64,000 nt of DNA from Acidimicrobiia bacterium (lineage in GTDB: Bacteria > Actinomycetota > Acidimicrobiia > Spongiisociales > Spongiisociaceae): positions 1-64,000 of the forward strand of contig JAJEIM010000001.1 of NCBI GenBank assembly GCA_022827785.1, written 5' to 3'. Under the pieces are notes generated by a model, which did no database searches, was not told where the DNA came from, and was given only the letters and a program-made list of their open reading frames with translations. Within the stretch, counting starts at the first letter, position 1. Each line of letters begins with the position of its first letter. Both the position numbers and the translations under genes were made by a program. Of the stretch, positions 16,017 to 24,187 are shown one piece after another.

Positions 16017-17096
16017 TCATCGCGGGGTCAGGAGGGTCTCCAGCGTTTGACACAGGCGGTCGGTGTCGTCCTGATCTACTCCCAGGTGGGTCACGACCCG
16101 AATGCGCCGGAGGCCGAAGGCGCCCACCTCAAATCCTTGCGAGCGGAGCTCCGCCACCAGTTCGGCGGCGGTTGGCCCATCGGAGGAAATGTCGAAGATC
16201 ACGATGTTGGTCTCGGTGGGCAGTACAGCGGCCACCAAGTCCAGGTCCTCGAGGACCGAAGCTATCTGAGCGGCTCGACGGTGGTCGTCGCCCAAGCGTT
16301 CTACATAGTGATCAAGGGCATACAGGCAGAGGGCCGCCATGAATCCCGACTGTCGCAGACCTCCCCCGATGAGCTGCCGGAGGCGCCAGGCGCGCTGGAT
16401 GAACTCTGAGGATCCGGCCAGCGTGGCCCCGAAGGGGGAACCGAGGCCCTTGCTGAAGCAGAGGGTGACGGAGTCGTAACCCTCTGAATACGCACTGGCC
16501 GTTATTCCGGTCTTGACCACCGCGTTCATCAGCCGTGCGCCGTCCAAGTGAGTCGAAATCCCTGCGTCGGCGGCTACGCGCGCCACACCCCTAAGCATGT
16601 CCAGGGGCCAGATGGCGCCTCCTCCCATGTTGGCGGTCTGCTCCACGGCCACCAGGGAGGTCTCCGGAAGGTACAGGTTTCCCTTAGGCCTCAAGGCGGC
16701 GGCCACCTGTTCCGGCGTGAACATGCCGTTGACTCCATCCACCATGTGGGTCTGTACGCCGGCCAGAAAGCCCGGCCCCCCTGCTTCGAAGTTAACGATG
16801 TGGGCAGAGCGGTCACAGATCATCTCGTCCCCGGGACGGCAATGGACTGCTACGGCGATCTCGTTGGCCATGGTCGCTGAGGGCATGAACAGGGCGTCCT
16901 CTTTGCCCAGCAGCGCGGCGACGCGGGTCAAGAACTCGGTCGTCGTGGGATCTTCACCCTTTTGCTCATCCCCGAGAGGCGCGTCGAGAGCGGCTTGGCG
17001 CATCTCGCGGGGAGGGATCGACTTGCCGTCGCTGTAGAAATCGGCGATGCCGGGTGGCAAAGGACCAGCCTTCTTCCCTCCGTAGTAACCCACCAA
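16017..17096 (-). CDS. Threonine-aldolase-family PLP enzyme, copy B
   Basis: The 359-residue paralogue of copy A has identical length and conserved PLP-binding Asp (HLDGARLMN) and Lys (CFSKGLGSPFG). Differences are spread over the protein, with a cluster near residues 320-340 (LRSQGFEVGAFGLRR here, LLERGFLVGAFAERR in copy A), close to the C-terminal domain. The likely start is TTG at 17096, with GGGGTGAG upstream; an in-frame GTG follows immediately. It is divergent from the intact ABC importer operon that begins at 17333, about 236 bp away, so the two may share a regulatory region. Confidence 0.88.
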   Translation of the reverse strand: MVGYYGGKKAGPLPPGIADFYSDGKSIPPREMRQAALDAPLGDEQKGEDPTTTEFLTRVAALLGKEDALFMPSATMANEIAVAVHCRPGDEMICDRSAHIVNFEAGGPGFLAGVQTHMVDGVNGMFTPEQVAAALRPKGNLYLPETSLVAVEQTANMGGGAIWPLDMLRGVARVAADAGISTHLDGARLMNAVVKTGITASAYSEGYDSVTLCFSKGLGSPFGATLAGSSEFIQRAWRLRQLIGGGLRQSGFMAALCLYALDHYVERLGDDHRRAAQIASVLEDLDLVAAVLPTETNIVIFDISSDGPTAAELVAELRSQGFEVGAFGLRRIRVVTHLGVDQDDTDRLCQTLETLLTPR

Positions 17097-17387
17097 TTCT
17101 CACCCCTATCTCGAGAATCGATCCGGCTCTGCGGGGCAGCCGGAAGGTTGTCAGACTACATTTACAATAGCCGGCCTACACGAATGCGATCTATCGCATT
17201 TGCGACTTGTCGGACTCAAGAGCTGGAGCGCGGCATGGACTGTCGCAACTCATGCTTGATGATGGGGAAGGATCCCCGGCTGAGGTAAGCGGTTATCCCC
17301 CGCGAACCGAGGCACGAGCTAAGGAGGACACATTGGCTAGGGCATACAGCAAATTCCTGGCGCTCACGGCGGTATTGGCGCTGGTGG
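16017..17387. repeat. Direct duplication, copy B
   Basis: This is the second copy of the unit at 14491-15857. Here the binding-protein gene continues intact past the end of the repeat. The intergenic part keeps blocks such as GCATTTGCGACTTGT and CCCCGCGAACCGAGGCACGA in both copies, while flanking bases have diverged. Confidence 0.88.
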
Positions 17388-18964
17388 TGTCTGCATGTGG
17401 AGGTGATGAATCCACCTCGACCACCCAGGCGCCGGCCACTACAACCACCCAGGCACCTGTAGAGACAACGGAAGCTGCCCCGGAGACCACGCAGGCGGCG
17501 GAAACCGAGGCCCCGACCACGACCGAGGCCATGGCGGCTCCGGAGCCGGGTGCGAGAATCGTGGTCGGGCTGGGCAACGAGCCTGGATCCCTTGACCCGC
17601 AGGCCGTGGATCAGTTTGCGATGTTCACCATCAACGAGAACGTCTTCGACAAGCTGGTGACACGCGATCCCGGGGGTCAGTTGATCCCTGGCGTGGCGAC
17701 AGACCTCGGCACACCCATAGACGACACCACATGGCAGTACACCGTGCAGGAAGGCATAACCTTCCACAACGGAGAGCCGCTCAACGCCGACGCCGTGGTA
17801 CACAGCATTCTCCGGATCATCGATCCGGACTACCCGACACCCCTCAAGGACAACCTCGGAACACTGGTCGGGGCGGAGAAAGTGGACGAGTACACGGTGA
17901 ACATCCTCACCAGCGGTCCCGATCCGCTGATTCCCACGCGGCTGGCGTTGCTGTATCTCGTTCCACCGGAAGCCTCGCAGAGCGCCGACTTCGGCGAGAA
18001 TCCGGTGGGCTCCGGTCCGTACCGGTTCGTGTCCTGGGAGCTTGGCGTAGCGGTCGAACTCGAAGCCGATCCCAACTATCGGGGAGGCGCTCCGGCGGTA
18101 TCGGAGGCACGGTTCACCTTCATCGAGGAGTACGGCACACGCCTCGCCGGAGTTCTCAATGACGAGATCGACCTGATGGTCGACCTTCTCCCCGAGGACG
18201 GGTCCAGAGTCGACCAGTCATGGACGACACCCACCGGGCTCAAGCAGTTCATCGTGTCGTTGAACGCTCGTGTCGGCAGTCCGGTCGAGGACGTTCGCAT
18301 CCGCCAAGCGCTGAACTACGCAGTCGACAAGGAGGCGATCGCGGACGGTCTCTTCTCAGGGATAGCCGAGGTGCTTGACGGCCAGATGCTGAACCCCAAC
18401 TGGTTCGGATACAACGCTGACCTCGATCCGTACCCGTACGATCCCGACCGCGCTCGGGCGCTGCTGGCGGAAGCCGGGGCCACCGATCTGGAGATCCAGC
18501 TGATCTCGCTGGTAGGAAACTCGCTCCTCGACCGCGAAACCACCGAAGTGGTCGCCGCCTACTGGGCCGATGTGGGAGTGACCGCCGATATCTTCATACC
18601 GGAGTTCTCGGAGTACATCGACCGGTTGATCGACCGGGAGAATCGTCCTGACGCCATATTCGTGCCGCATGACAACCTCCTGTTCGACGGGGATCGGACC
18701 CTTTCCGCCTACTACCACTCGCAGGGATGCTGCGGGTCCATGGATCCGTCGGAGGCGGACGACTGGATCGACGCCGGAAGGACCGAGCTCGACCAGGCCG
18801 CTCGCCTCCAGCTGTACAACGATGTTGGACAGGCGGGGCACGACCAAGCCTGGTACGTCTGGCTGGTGAGCATTCCCAACGTGTTCGCCGGCACGGACCG
18901 TATCGATTGGTCCGCCCGCGCCGACGGGCTAATCCACCTGGCGGATATCGCCGTATCCTCCTAG
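17333..18964 (+). CDS. ABC-importer solute-binding lipoprotein, family 5 (DppA/OppA type)
   Basis: The 543-residue protein starts at TTG 17333, set by AAGGAGG six bases upstream and by identity with the duplicated stump. The signal peptide ends in a lipobox (VVSAC, Cys22), followed by a Thr/Glu/Ala-rich linker to about residue 75. The SBP_bac_5 domain then begins with GLGNEPGSLDPQAVDQFA and includes EGITFHNGEPLNADAVV and the RQALNYAVDKEAIADGLFSG helix. It binds peptides or similar solutes outside the membrane and feeds the permease pair encoded next. It lies beside amine oxidase and aldolase genes, so amino-acid-derived substrates are plausible but unproven. Confidence 0.93.
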   Translation: MARAYSKFLALTAVLALVVSACGGDESTSTTQAPATTTTQAPVETTEAAPETTQAAETEAPTTTEAMAAPEPGARIVVGLGNEPGSLDPQAVDQFAMFTINENVFDKLVTRDPGGQLIPGVATDLGTPIDDTTWQYTVQEGITFHNGEPLNADAVVHSILRIIDPDYPTPLKDNLGTLVGAEKVDEYTVNILTSGPDPLIPTRLALLYLVPPEASQSADFGENPVGSGPYRFVSWELGVAVELEADPNYRGGAPAVSEARFTFIEEYGTRLAGVLNDEIDLMVDLLPEDGSRVDQSWTTPTGLKQFIVSLNARVGSPVEDVRIRQALNYAVDKEAIADGLFSGIAEVLDGQMLNPNWFGYNADLDPYPYDPDRARALLAEAGATDLEIQLISLVGNSLLDRETTEVVAAYWADVGVTADIFIPEFSEYIDRLIDRENRPDAIFVPHDNLLFDGDRTLSAYYHSQGCCGSMDPSEADDWIDAGRTELDQAARLQLYNDVGQAGHDQAWYVWLVSIPNVFAGTDRIDWSARADGLIHLADIAVSS

Positions 18965-19025
18965 GAATCTGAACTAGGCAGATTCGCCACCGGGCGCGTC
19001 GGGACCCTCGATGCGTCCGGTGGCG
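18965..19025 (+). promoter_or_regulatory. Two adjoining hairpins between binding protein and permease genes
   Basis: A 7-bp stem (GAATCTG 18965-18971 with CAGATTC 18979-18985) is followed by a 16-bp stem: 18985-19000 pairs with 19010-19025 around a 9-nt loop, with two G-T pairs. They share base 18985, so the two stems compete at that base. Such hairpins downstream of binding-protein genes commonly stop part of transcription or protect the upstream mRNA, giving more binding protein than permease. That role is inferred here. Confidence 0.65.
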
Positions 19026-19046
19026 ACCGACTCCTTGGAGTAGGCC

Positions 19047-19967
19047 TTGGGCCGCTACGTGTTGAAGCGCCTGATCCAGGCCGCACTGGTGGTGGTCTCG
19101 GTGACGGTCGTCGTATTCGTGGTCACCCGCCTCATCGGGGATCCCGTGGCCGTGATGCTGCCTCTCGAAGCCACGGATGAGAACCGCGCCGTCCTGGAGG
19201 CACAGCTGGGCCTGGATAGACCGATCCTCGTCCAGTTGGGCGACTACATGGCCGACGCCGTGCGGTTCGACTTCGGAGACTCCCTGTGGCAGCGCCGCCC
19301 GGCGATCGACATCGTGATGGAACGTCTGCCCCCCACCATGGTGCTGGTCCTCTCCGGTTTCGTACTGGGCCTGCTCCTCGGGGCGGTGATCGGGGTGGTC
19401 GCGGCGATTCGCCCCGGGCGGTGGATGGACCGGCTCTTCGTACTCCTGGGTGTGCTGGGAATCTCGCTCCCTCAGTTCTGGATCGGACTGGTGCTGATCG
19501 TCTTCTTCAGCGTGGGCCTCGGCTGGTTCCCTACCTCGGGCTCGGGCAGCCTGAGGCACCTGGTCCTGCCGGCAGTAGTGCTGGCCCTCCCTATCCTCGG
19601 GCGGATCGCCCTCGTCACGAGGTCGTCGATGATCGATGAGCTGAACACTCCGCATGTGAAGGACGCGACCGCCCGTGGGCTGTCACGGGCTCGCATCGTG
19701 GTCGCCCATGCCTTCAGGGGCGCCGGTATCGCCACCATTACCGTCGCGGGGTGGGAGCTGGTGGGGGCCCTGGCCGGTGGAGCGGTCGTGGTGGAAACGG
19801 TCTACGCCTGGCCCGGCATCGGATTCACGGCGATGCAGGCCATCGAGCGTCATGACATCATCCTCCTCCAAGGGGTGGTACTGGTCATCGCGGTCATCGT
19901 GGTCACCATCAACATCCTGGTTGATGTCACCTACACTCTGCTCGATCCGCGCGTCAAGTTCGATTGA
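19047..19967 (+). CDS. ABC importer permease, DppB/OppB type
   Basis: The 306-residue inner-membrane permease has six predicted helices. The start is TTG at 19047 behind GGAGTAGG. The N-terminus GRYVLKRLIQAALVV is typical of DppB. A periplasmic loop precedes the BPD_transp_1 domain, and the EAA-type loop reads DATARGLSRARIVVAHAFRGAG. The protein ends VDVTYTLLDPRVKFD, the usual DppB ending. It pairs with the next permease to form the translocation pore. Confidence 0.93.
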   Translation: MGRYVLKRLIQAALVVVSVTVVVFVVTRLIGDPVAVMLPLEATDENRAVLEAQLGLDRPILVQLGDYMADAVRFDFGDSLWQRRPAIDIVMERLPPTMVLVLSGFVLGLLLGAVIGVVAAIRPGRWMDRLFVLLGVLGISLPQFWIGLVLIVFFSVGLGWFPTSGSGSLRHLVLPAVVLALPILGRIALVTRSSMIDELNTPHVKDATARGLSRARIVVAHAFRGAGIATITVAGWELVGALAGGAVVVETVYAWPGIGFTAMQAIERHDIILLQGVVLVIAVIVVTINILVDVTYTLLDPRVKFD

Positions 19968-19971
19968 AATC

Positions 19972-20910
19972 ATGAGCGCGACCGGTAGCACCGACCACCA
20001 ACTCGTCCGGCCTCCATCGCACGGCTGGATAAAGGCAGTTCTGCAAGACCCCTCCGCCCTGTTCGGCGTGGTCGTCCTGGTCATGCTGGTGGGCGTGGCC
20101 CTGTTCGCACCCTGGATCGCTCCTCTGGACCCCACCAAGCAGGACCTCGGCGCCCGGTTGCTCCCACCTTTCTACGCCGACGGCGGATCGTTCGAACACA
20201 TCCTGGGTACGGACCAGCTGGGTCGGGATGTCTTCTCCCGGATAATCCACGGGAGCAGGATCTCGCTCACCATCCCCCTGGTATCCGTAACCCTGGCCGG
20301 GGTATTCGGCACGGCGGTGGGTCTGCTGGCGGGCTACCGCGGTGGCAGAACCGACACGATCATCATGCGGATCGTGGACACGCTGTTCTCCTTCCCCGGA
20401 CTCCTCCTGGCCCTCACCATCCTCGCCGTGGTGGGTCCCGGATTCTGGACGCTTGCCATCGTGCTGTCCCTTCGCATCTGGATGGTGTTCGCCCGGATAA
20501 CGCGCGGGTTGGTCCTTTCCGCGCGCGAAGCCGAATACGTGGACGCCGCGGAGTTGATCGGGGCTTCGCCGGCTCGCATCATGCTGCGCCACATCGCGCC
20601 GAACCTCACGGCGCCCCTCTCTACCCTGGCGGTGATCGAGGCGGCGCACGTGATCCTTTCCGAGGCTGCCCTCTCGTTCCTCGGCCTGGGAATCCAGTCG
20701 CCGCAGATCTCGTGGGGGTTGGATGTGGCGATCGGACGGCAGTACGTCTTCTCGGCACCCTGGCTGATCCTCCTGCCCGGGGCCGCGATCGCGATATCCG
20801 TGCTCGGGATCAACCTCCTGGCCGGCAGGTTGCGGATAGCGGCGGATCCCCAGGAGAGCGCCAAGCGGTTCGCCGCGGCCGCCACCGTACCGGGAGCCCA
20901 GTCGGGATGA
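19972..20910 (+). CDS. ABC importer permease, DppC/OppC type
   Basis: The 312-residue permease starts at ATG 19972, four bases after the preceding stop. The N-terminal OppC_N helix (ALFGVVVLVMLVGVALFAPW) leads to HILGTDQLGRDVFSRIIHGS, a DppC hallmark. The core domain carries the EAA loop EYVDAAELIGASPARIMLRH, which docks to the ATPases. Its stop overlaps the next ATPase start by 4 nt (ATGA). Confidence 0.93.
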   Translation: MSATGSTDHQLVRPPSHGWIKAVLQDPSALFGVVVLVMLVGVALFAPWIAPLDPTKQDLGARLLPPFYADGGSFEHILGTDQLGRDVFSRIIHGSRISLTIPLVSVTLAGVFGTAVGLLAGYRGGRTDTIIMRIVDTLFSFPGLLLALTILAVVGPGFWTLAIVLSLRIWMVFARITRGLVLSAREAEYVDAAELIGASPARIMLRHIAPNLTAPLSTLAVIEAAHVILSEAALSFLGLGIQSPQISWGLDVAIGRQYVFSAPWLILLPGAAIAISVLGINLLAGRLRIAADPQESAKRFAAAATVPGAQSG

Positions 20911-21908
20911 CCGGGGATCGCCCTCTCCTGGAGATTCGAAGCCTGGAAGTGGTCTTCCCCACGCCGGGCGGAACGGTCCGGGCTGTTCGCGAGGTTTCCC
21001 TGTCGGTCAACCCCGGCGAGTCGGTCGGGATCGTCGGCGAATCAGGATCGGGAAAGAGCACGATCGCCCGGGCGGCATTGGGACTGATCGAATTACCGGG
21101 CCGGATCGTAGGTGGGGAGGTCCTGTGGAGGGGCCGGTCATTGAGCGACGAGAAGATCGCCCGCCGGTATCGTGGCCGCCAGATCAGCCTGGTGTCCCAG
21201 GATCCCATGGCGTCTCTCAATCCGATCCGCACGATCGGAGTCCAGATGACCGAGGTGATGGCTCGGCACTTGAAGCTCGGGAAACAGCAAGCGCGGAGAC
21301 GAGCCGGCGACCTGTTGGAGAAGGTGGGGATCCCCGAACCCGGCCGCCGGCTCGATCAGTATCCGTTCGAGTTGTCCGGCGGAATGCAACAGAGGGTCGT
21401 GATTGCCATAGCCTTGTCCTGCGACCCGTTGATGTTGATCGCTGACGAACCGACCACAGCCCTGGATGTGACCACCCAGGCACAGATTCTCCGGCTGATC
21501 TCCTCCCTCCAGAAGGAACTGGGGTTGGCCCTCATGCTCATTACCCACGATCTCGGGGTGGTAGCCGGCGCCTGCGATCTTCTCAAGGTCCTTTACGCCG
21601 GAGAGATCGTCGAGTCGGGAACGGCGGACGCTCTGTTCCATCATCCTCGCCATCCCTATACCGCCGCCCTGCTGGGAGCTACCCCTCGCCTTGACGGCAC
21701 GACCGAACGGCTCCGGATCATCAATGGCCAGCCGCCCGACCTCCGATCTGTGGACATCGGGTGCAGCTTCTCTCCCAGGTGTCCCAACTCAACGTCGTAT
21801 TGCGAATCCGAGCATCCGGTGCTGGAACCGGATTCCCGCGGCGGGATGTTCGCCTGCTGGCATCCGCAGAACCATCTTGATGCCCGCTCCGTGCCTCGGG
21901 AAGGGTGA
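20907..21908 (+). CDS. ABC importer ATPase, DppD/OppD type
   Basis: The 333-residue ATPase has Walker [11 protein letters not shown]-loop [10 protein letters not shown], signature [10 protein letters not shown], Walker [14 protein letters not shown] and switch His in LITHDL. The C-terminal oligopeptide/dipeptide extension has the four-Cys pattern [19 protein letters not shown] and a final FACWHP, which in relatives holds an Fe-S cluster or zinc. The ATG at 20907 overlaps the permease stop. It works as a heterodimer with the following ATPase. Confidence 0.94.
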   Translation: MTGDRPLLEIRSLEVVFPTPGGTVRAVREVSLSVNPGESVGIVGESGSGKSTIARAALGLIELPGRIVGGEVLWRGRSLSDEKIARRYRGRQISLVSQDPMASLNPIRTIGVQMTEVMARHLKLGKQQARRRAGDLLEKVGIPEPGRRLDQYPFELSGGMQQRVVIAIALSCDPLMLIADEPTTALDVTTQAQILRLISSLQKELGLALMLITHDLGVVAGACDLLKVLYAGEIVESGTADALFHHPRHPYTAALLGATPRLDGTTERLRIINGQPPDLRSVDIGCSFSPRCPNSTSYCESEHPVLEPDSRGGMFACWHPQNHLDARSVPREG

Positions 21909-21912
21909 GGAC

Positions 21913-22890
21913 ATGAGTCGTCCACTGCTCGAGGTTCGGGGGCTCAGCGTGGTATACGATGTGGGCCGCGAGGGTTTCTGGGGGCAGCGCCGCACCCGGT
22001 TGCAGGCCGTGGACGACATCAGTTTCTCGGTCGAGCGCGGACAGACATTCGGGCTGGTCGGGGAGTCGGGCTCGGGCAAGACCACCACCGGACGGGCCAT
22101 CCTCGGACAGGTACCGATCAGCAAGGGTCGCATCATCTTCGACGGCCAGGACGTGACCCGAATGGATGGTCGGCAGCTGCGTTCCATGCGCCAGAACATG
22201 CAGCTGATCCCTCAGAACCCCTACGGCAGCCTCAACCCCCGGATGAACGTCCGAGATCTCATCGCCGAGCCCCTCGTGGTTCATCGGCGGGTCAGGAACG
22301 CCCGGCAGGCTACGGAACGAACCGTCGAGTTGCTCGAGTTGACGGGGATGAGCGCCGCGGACCTCCACAAGTATCCGCACGCATTCAGCGGTGGCCAGCG
22401 CCAGCGAATCGTCATCGCCCGCGCCCTGGCGCTGAACCCGCATCTGATCATCGCCGACGAGCCGGTGTCCGCCCTGGATGTGTCCATTCAGGCTCAGGTT
22501 GTCAACCTGTTGCAGGATCTGCAGGAGCGCCTGCGCCTGACCTACATATTCATTTCCCACGACCTAGCAGTCGTACGTCACATATCCCATCGCATAGGAA
22601 TCATGTATGCAGGAAAGCTGGTGGAAAGAGCCGACAGGGACCCCATCTACCAGAACCCCATCCACCCATACACCGAGGCCCTGCTGTCATCCGTACCCAT
22701 CCCCGATCCGACCGTCGAACGCGCTCGGCGGGGGGAAGTCCTCCCCGGTGAGCCGCCCGATCCCATCTCTCCTCCGGCGGGGTGCCGTTTCCATACCAGG
22801 TGTCCCCTATCGCAGGCGCGGTGCGTTGAGGACGAACCCCCCATGGAGAACAGGGCGCCTGCACACCAAGTGGCATGCTGGGTCCGGTAG
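21913..22890 (+). CDS. ABC importer ATPase, DppF/OppF type
   Basis: The 325-residue ATPase starts at ATG 21913, four bases after the DppD-type stop. Walker A is GESGSGKTT, the Q-loop is QNPYGSLNPR, the signature is FSGGQRQRI, Walker B is LIIADEPVSALD, and the switch His is in FISHDLAVV. The C-terminal cysteine-rich extension (CRFHTRCPLSQARC and a final VACWVR) mirrors that of DppD. It completes a five-gene importer with the SBP, both permeases and DppD. Confidence 0.94.
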   Translation: MSRPLLEVRGLSVVYDVGREGFWGQRRTRLQAVDDISFSVERGQTFGLVGESGSGKTTTGRAILGQVPISKGRIIFDGQDVTRMDGRQLRSMRQNMQLIPQNPYGSLNPRMNVRDLIAEPLVVHRRVRNARQATERTVELLELTGMSAADLHKYPHAFSGGQRQRIVIARALALNPHLIIADEPVSALDVSIQAQVVNLLQDLQERLRLTYIFISHDLAVVRHISHRIGIMYAGKLVERADRDPIYQNPIHPYTEALLSSVPIPDPTVERARRGEVLPGEPPDPISPPAGCRFHTRCPLSQARCVEDEPPMENRAPAHQVACWVR

Positions 22891-22954
22891 CGTCCGAGTC
22901 TCGCCTCGAGCGGACGGGACAGGATACCGGCAACGGGGCAGAAGAAAGGCGACT

Positions 22955-24160
22955 TTGAAACCCGGTTCCCTAGGTCCTTCATACGCCAGGTTATTCACCG
23001 CCTACGTGATCTCGAATGTCGGCAATGGGGTATTGATCGCGGCGCTGCCATTGCTGGCCACCTCCATCACCCGGAATCCGCTCGCGATCAGCGGTCTCAC
23101 GGCGGCGGCCGGGCTCCCGTGGATTCTGGTCGGCCCGCTGTCGGGAGCGATCGTGGACAGGGTCGACCGGCGCCGGGCGATGGCCCTGGCCGAGTTCGCT
23201 CGAGCCGCGGTCGTGGCTTTGGCGGCTCTGTTCGTCCTCGGGGGTGGCGAGTCGTTACTGGTCCTGTACCTGGTGCTGATCTTGATCGGGATCGGGGAGA
23301 CCATCTTCGATCCGATCGGGCTTGCCATGGTGCCCAACCTGGTCACGCCTTCCCGGCTCGATAGGGCCAACAGCCTGCTCTACGGCAGCCAGATCTTGGC
23401 GCAGCGTTTTCTGGGACCGCCGTTGGGTGCGTGGCTTTTCGCACTGGCCGTCTGGGCGCCTCTGGGAATAGACGCCCTGAGCTTCCTGGTATCAGGTCTG
23501 GTGGTGCTGGCGCTCCCGAGGATGCCCTCTCCTACAGACTCGGAGTGGACGATCGCCGGGTTGTCGGCCGACATCATGGAAGGCGTACGGTGGGTGCGGC
23601 GCGACCGGGCGCTCCGCGCTTTCTTGCTGGGCGATGGGGCTCTGCATTTCACGACTGCCGCCGCCACGTCTGTCCTGGTGCTGGTCACCCAGGATCGTTT
23701 CGAGCTGGGCGCTCTCGGCTTCGGGCTTACTCTCGGTGCGTTGGCCGGTGGATACCTTCTCGGTTCGCTCGCCGCTCCTGCCATAGTCAGCCGGTTTCCC
23801 CGGGCGGAGGTCTGCGTGGCAGCCGTGGTCGGTGCCGGCAGCGGATTCCTGCTGGTGGCGGTGTCGGACGTCGCTCTGCTGGGCGGGCTGGGATTGGCCG
23901 TGGTGGGGTTCTCGGCCTCCCAGCTCGATATCGTGTCGATCACCTACCGGCAGACCGCGGTTCCGGACCGTATTCGCGGCCGGGTGATAACGGGGTTCCT
24001 TTTCGTGGTTCACGGAGCGGTCCCGATCGGCGCGGTGTTCGGAGGATTGGTAGCCACATTGACAGACATCAGATACACGTATGTGGCTTCGGCTCTGGTG
24101 GCTGCGGCGGTCGCGCCCTATCTCCGGCGCGCGTTGAAGGACGCCGAACTCGATCCGTGA
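22955..24160 (+). CDS. MFS transporter, EntS/MFS_3-like
   Basis: The 401-residue, roughly 12-helix transporter starts at TTG 22955 behind AGAAAGGCGAC. The N-terminus SLGPSYARLFTAYVISNVGN and the loop SGAIVDRVDRRRAM between helices 2 and 3 are typical of MFS_3/enterobactin-exporter-like members. A second loop has PRMPSPTDSEW. The substrate is unknown. It follows the peptide importer by 64 bp and precedes an amidohydrolase by 27 bp, so it may export a by-product of the same pathway; that link is inference. Confidence 0.82.
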   Translation: MKPGSLGPSYARLFTAYVISNVGNGVLIAALPLLATSITRNPLAISGLTAAAGLPWILVGPLSGAIVDRVDRRRAMALAEFARAAVVALAALFVLGGGESLLVLYLVLILIGIGETIFDPIGLAMVPNLVTPSRLDRANSLLYGSQILAQRFLGPPLGAWLFALAVWAPLGIDALSFLVSGLVVLALPRMPSPTDSEWTIAGLSADIMEGVRWVRRDRALRAFLLGDGALHFTTAAATSVLVLVTQDRFELGALGFGLTLGALAGGYLLGSLAAPAIVSRFPRAEVCVAAVVGAGSGFLLVAVSDVALLGGLGLAVVGFSASQLDIVSITYRQTAVPDRIRGRVITGFLFVVHGAVPIGAVFGGLVATLTDIRYTYVASALVAAAVAPYLRRALKDAELDP

Positions 24161-24187
24161 GTGCCGGACGGGCCTGGGGAGGCTGGC

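Noticed and set aside
18594-19655. 353-codon frame on the minus strand across the binding-protein/permease junction
   Set aside because: It runs antisense to two well-supported importer genes and shows no ribosome-binding site or recognisable domain.
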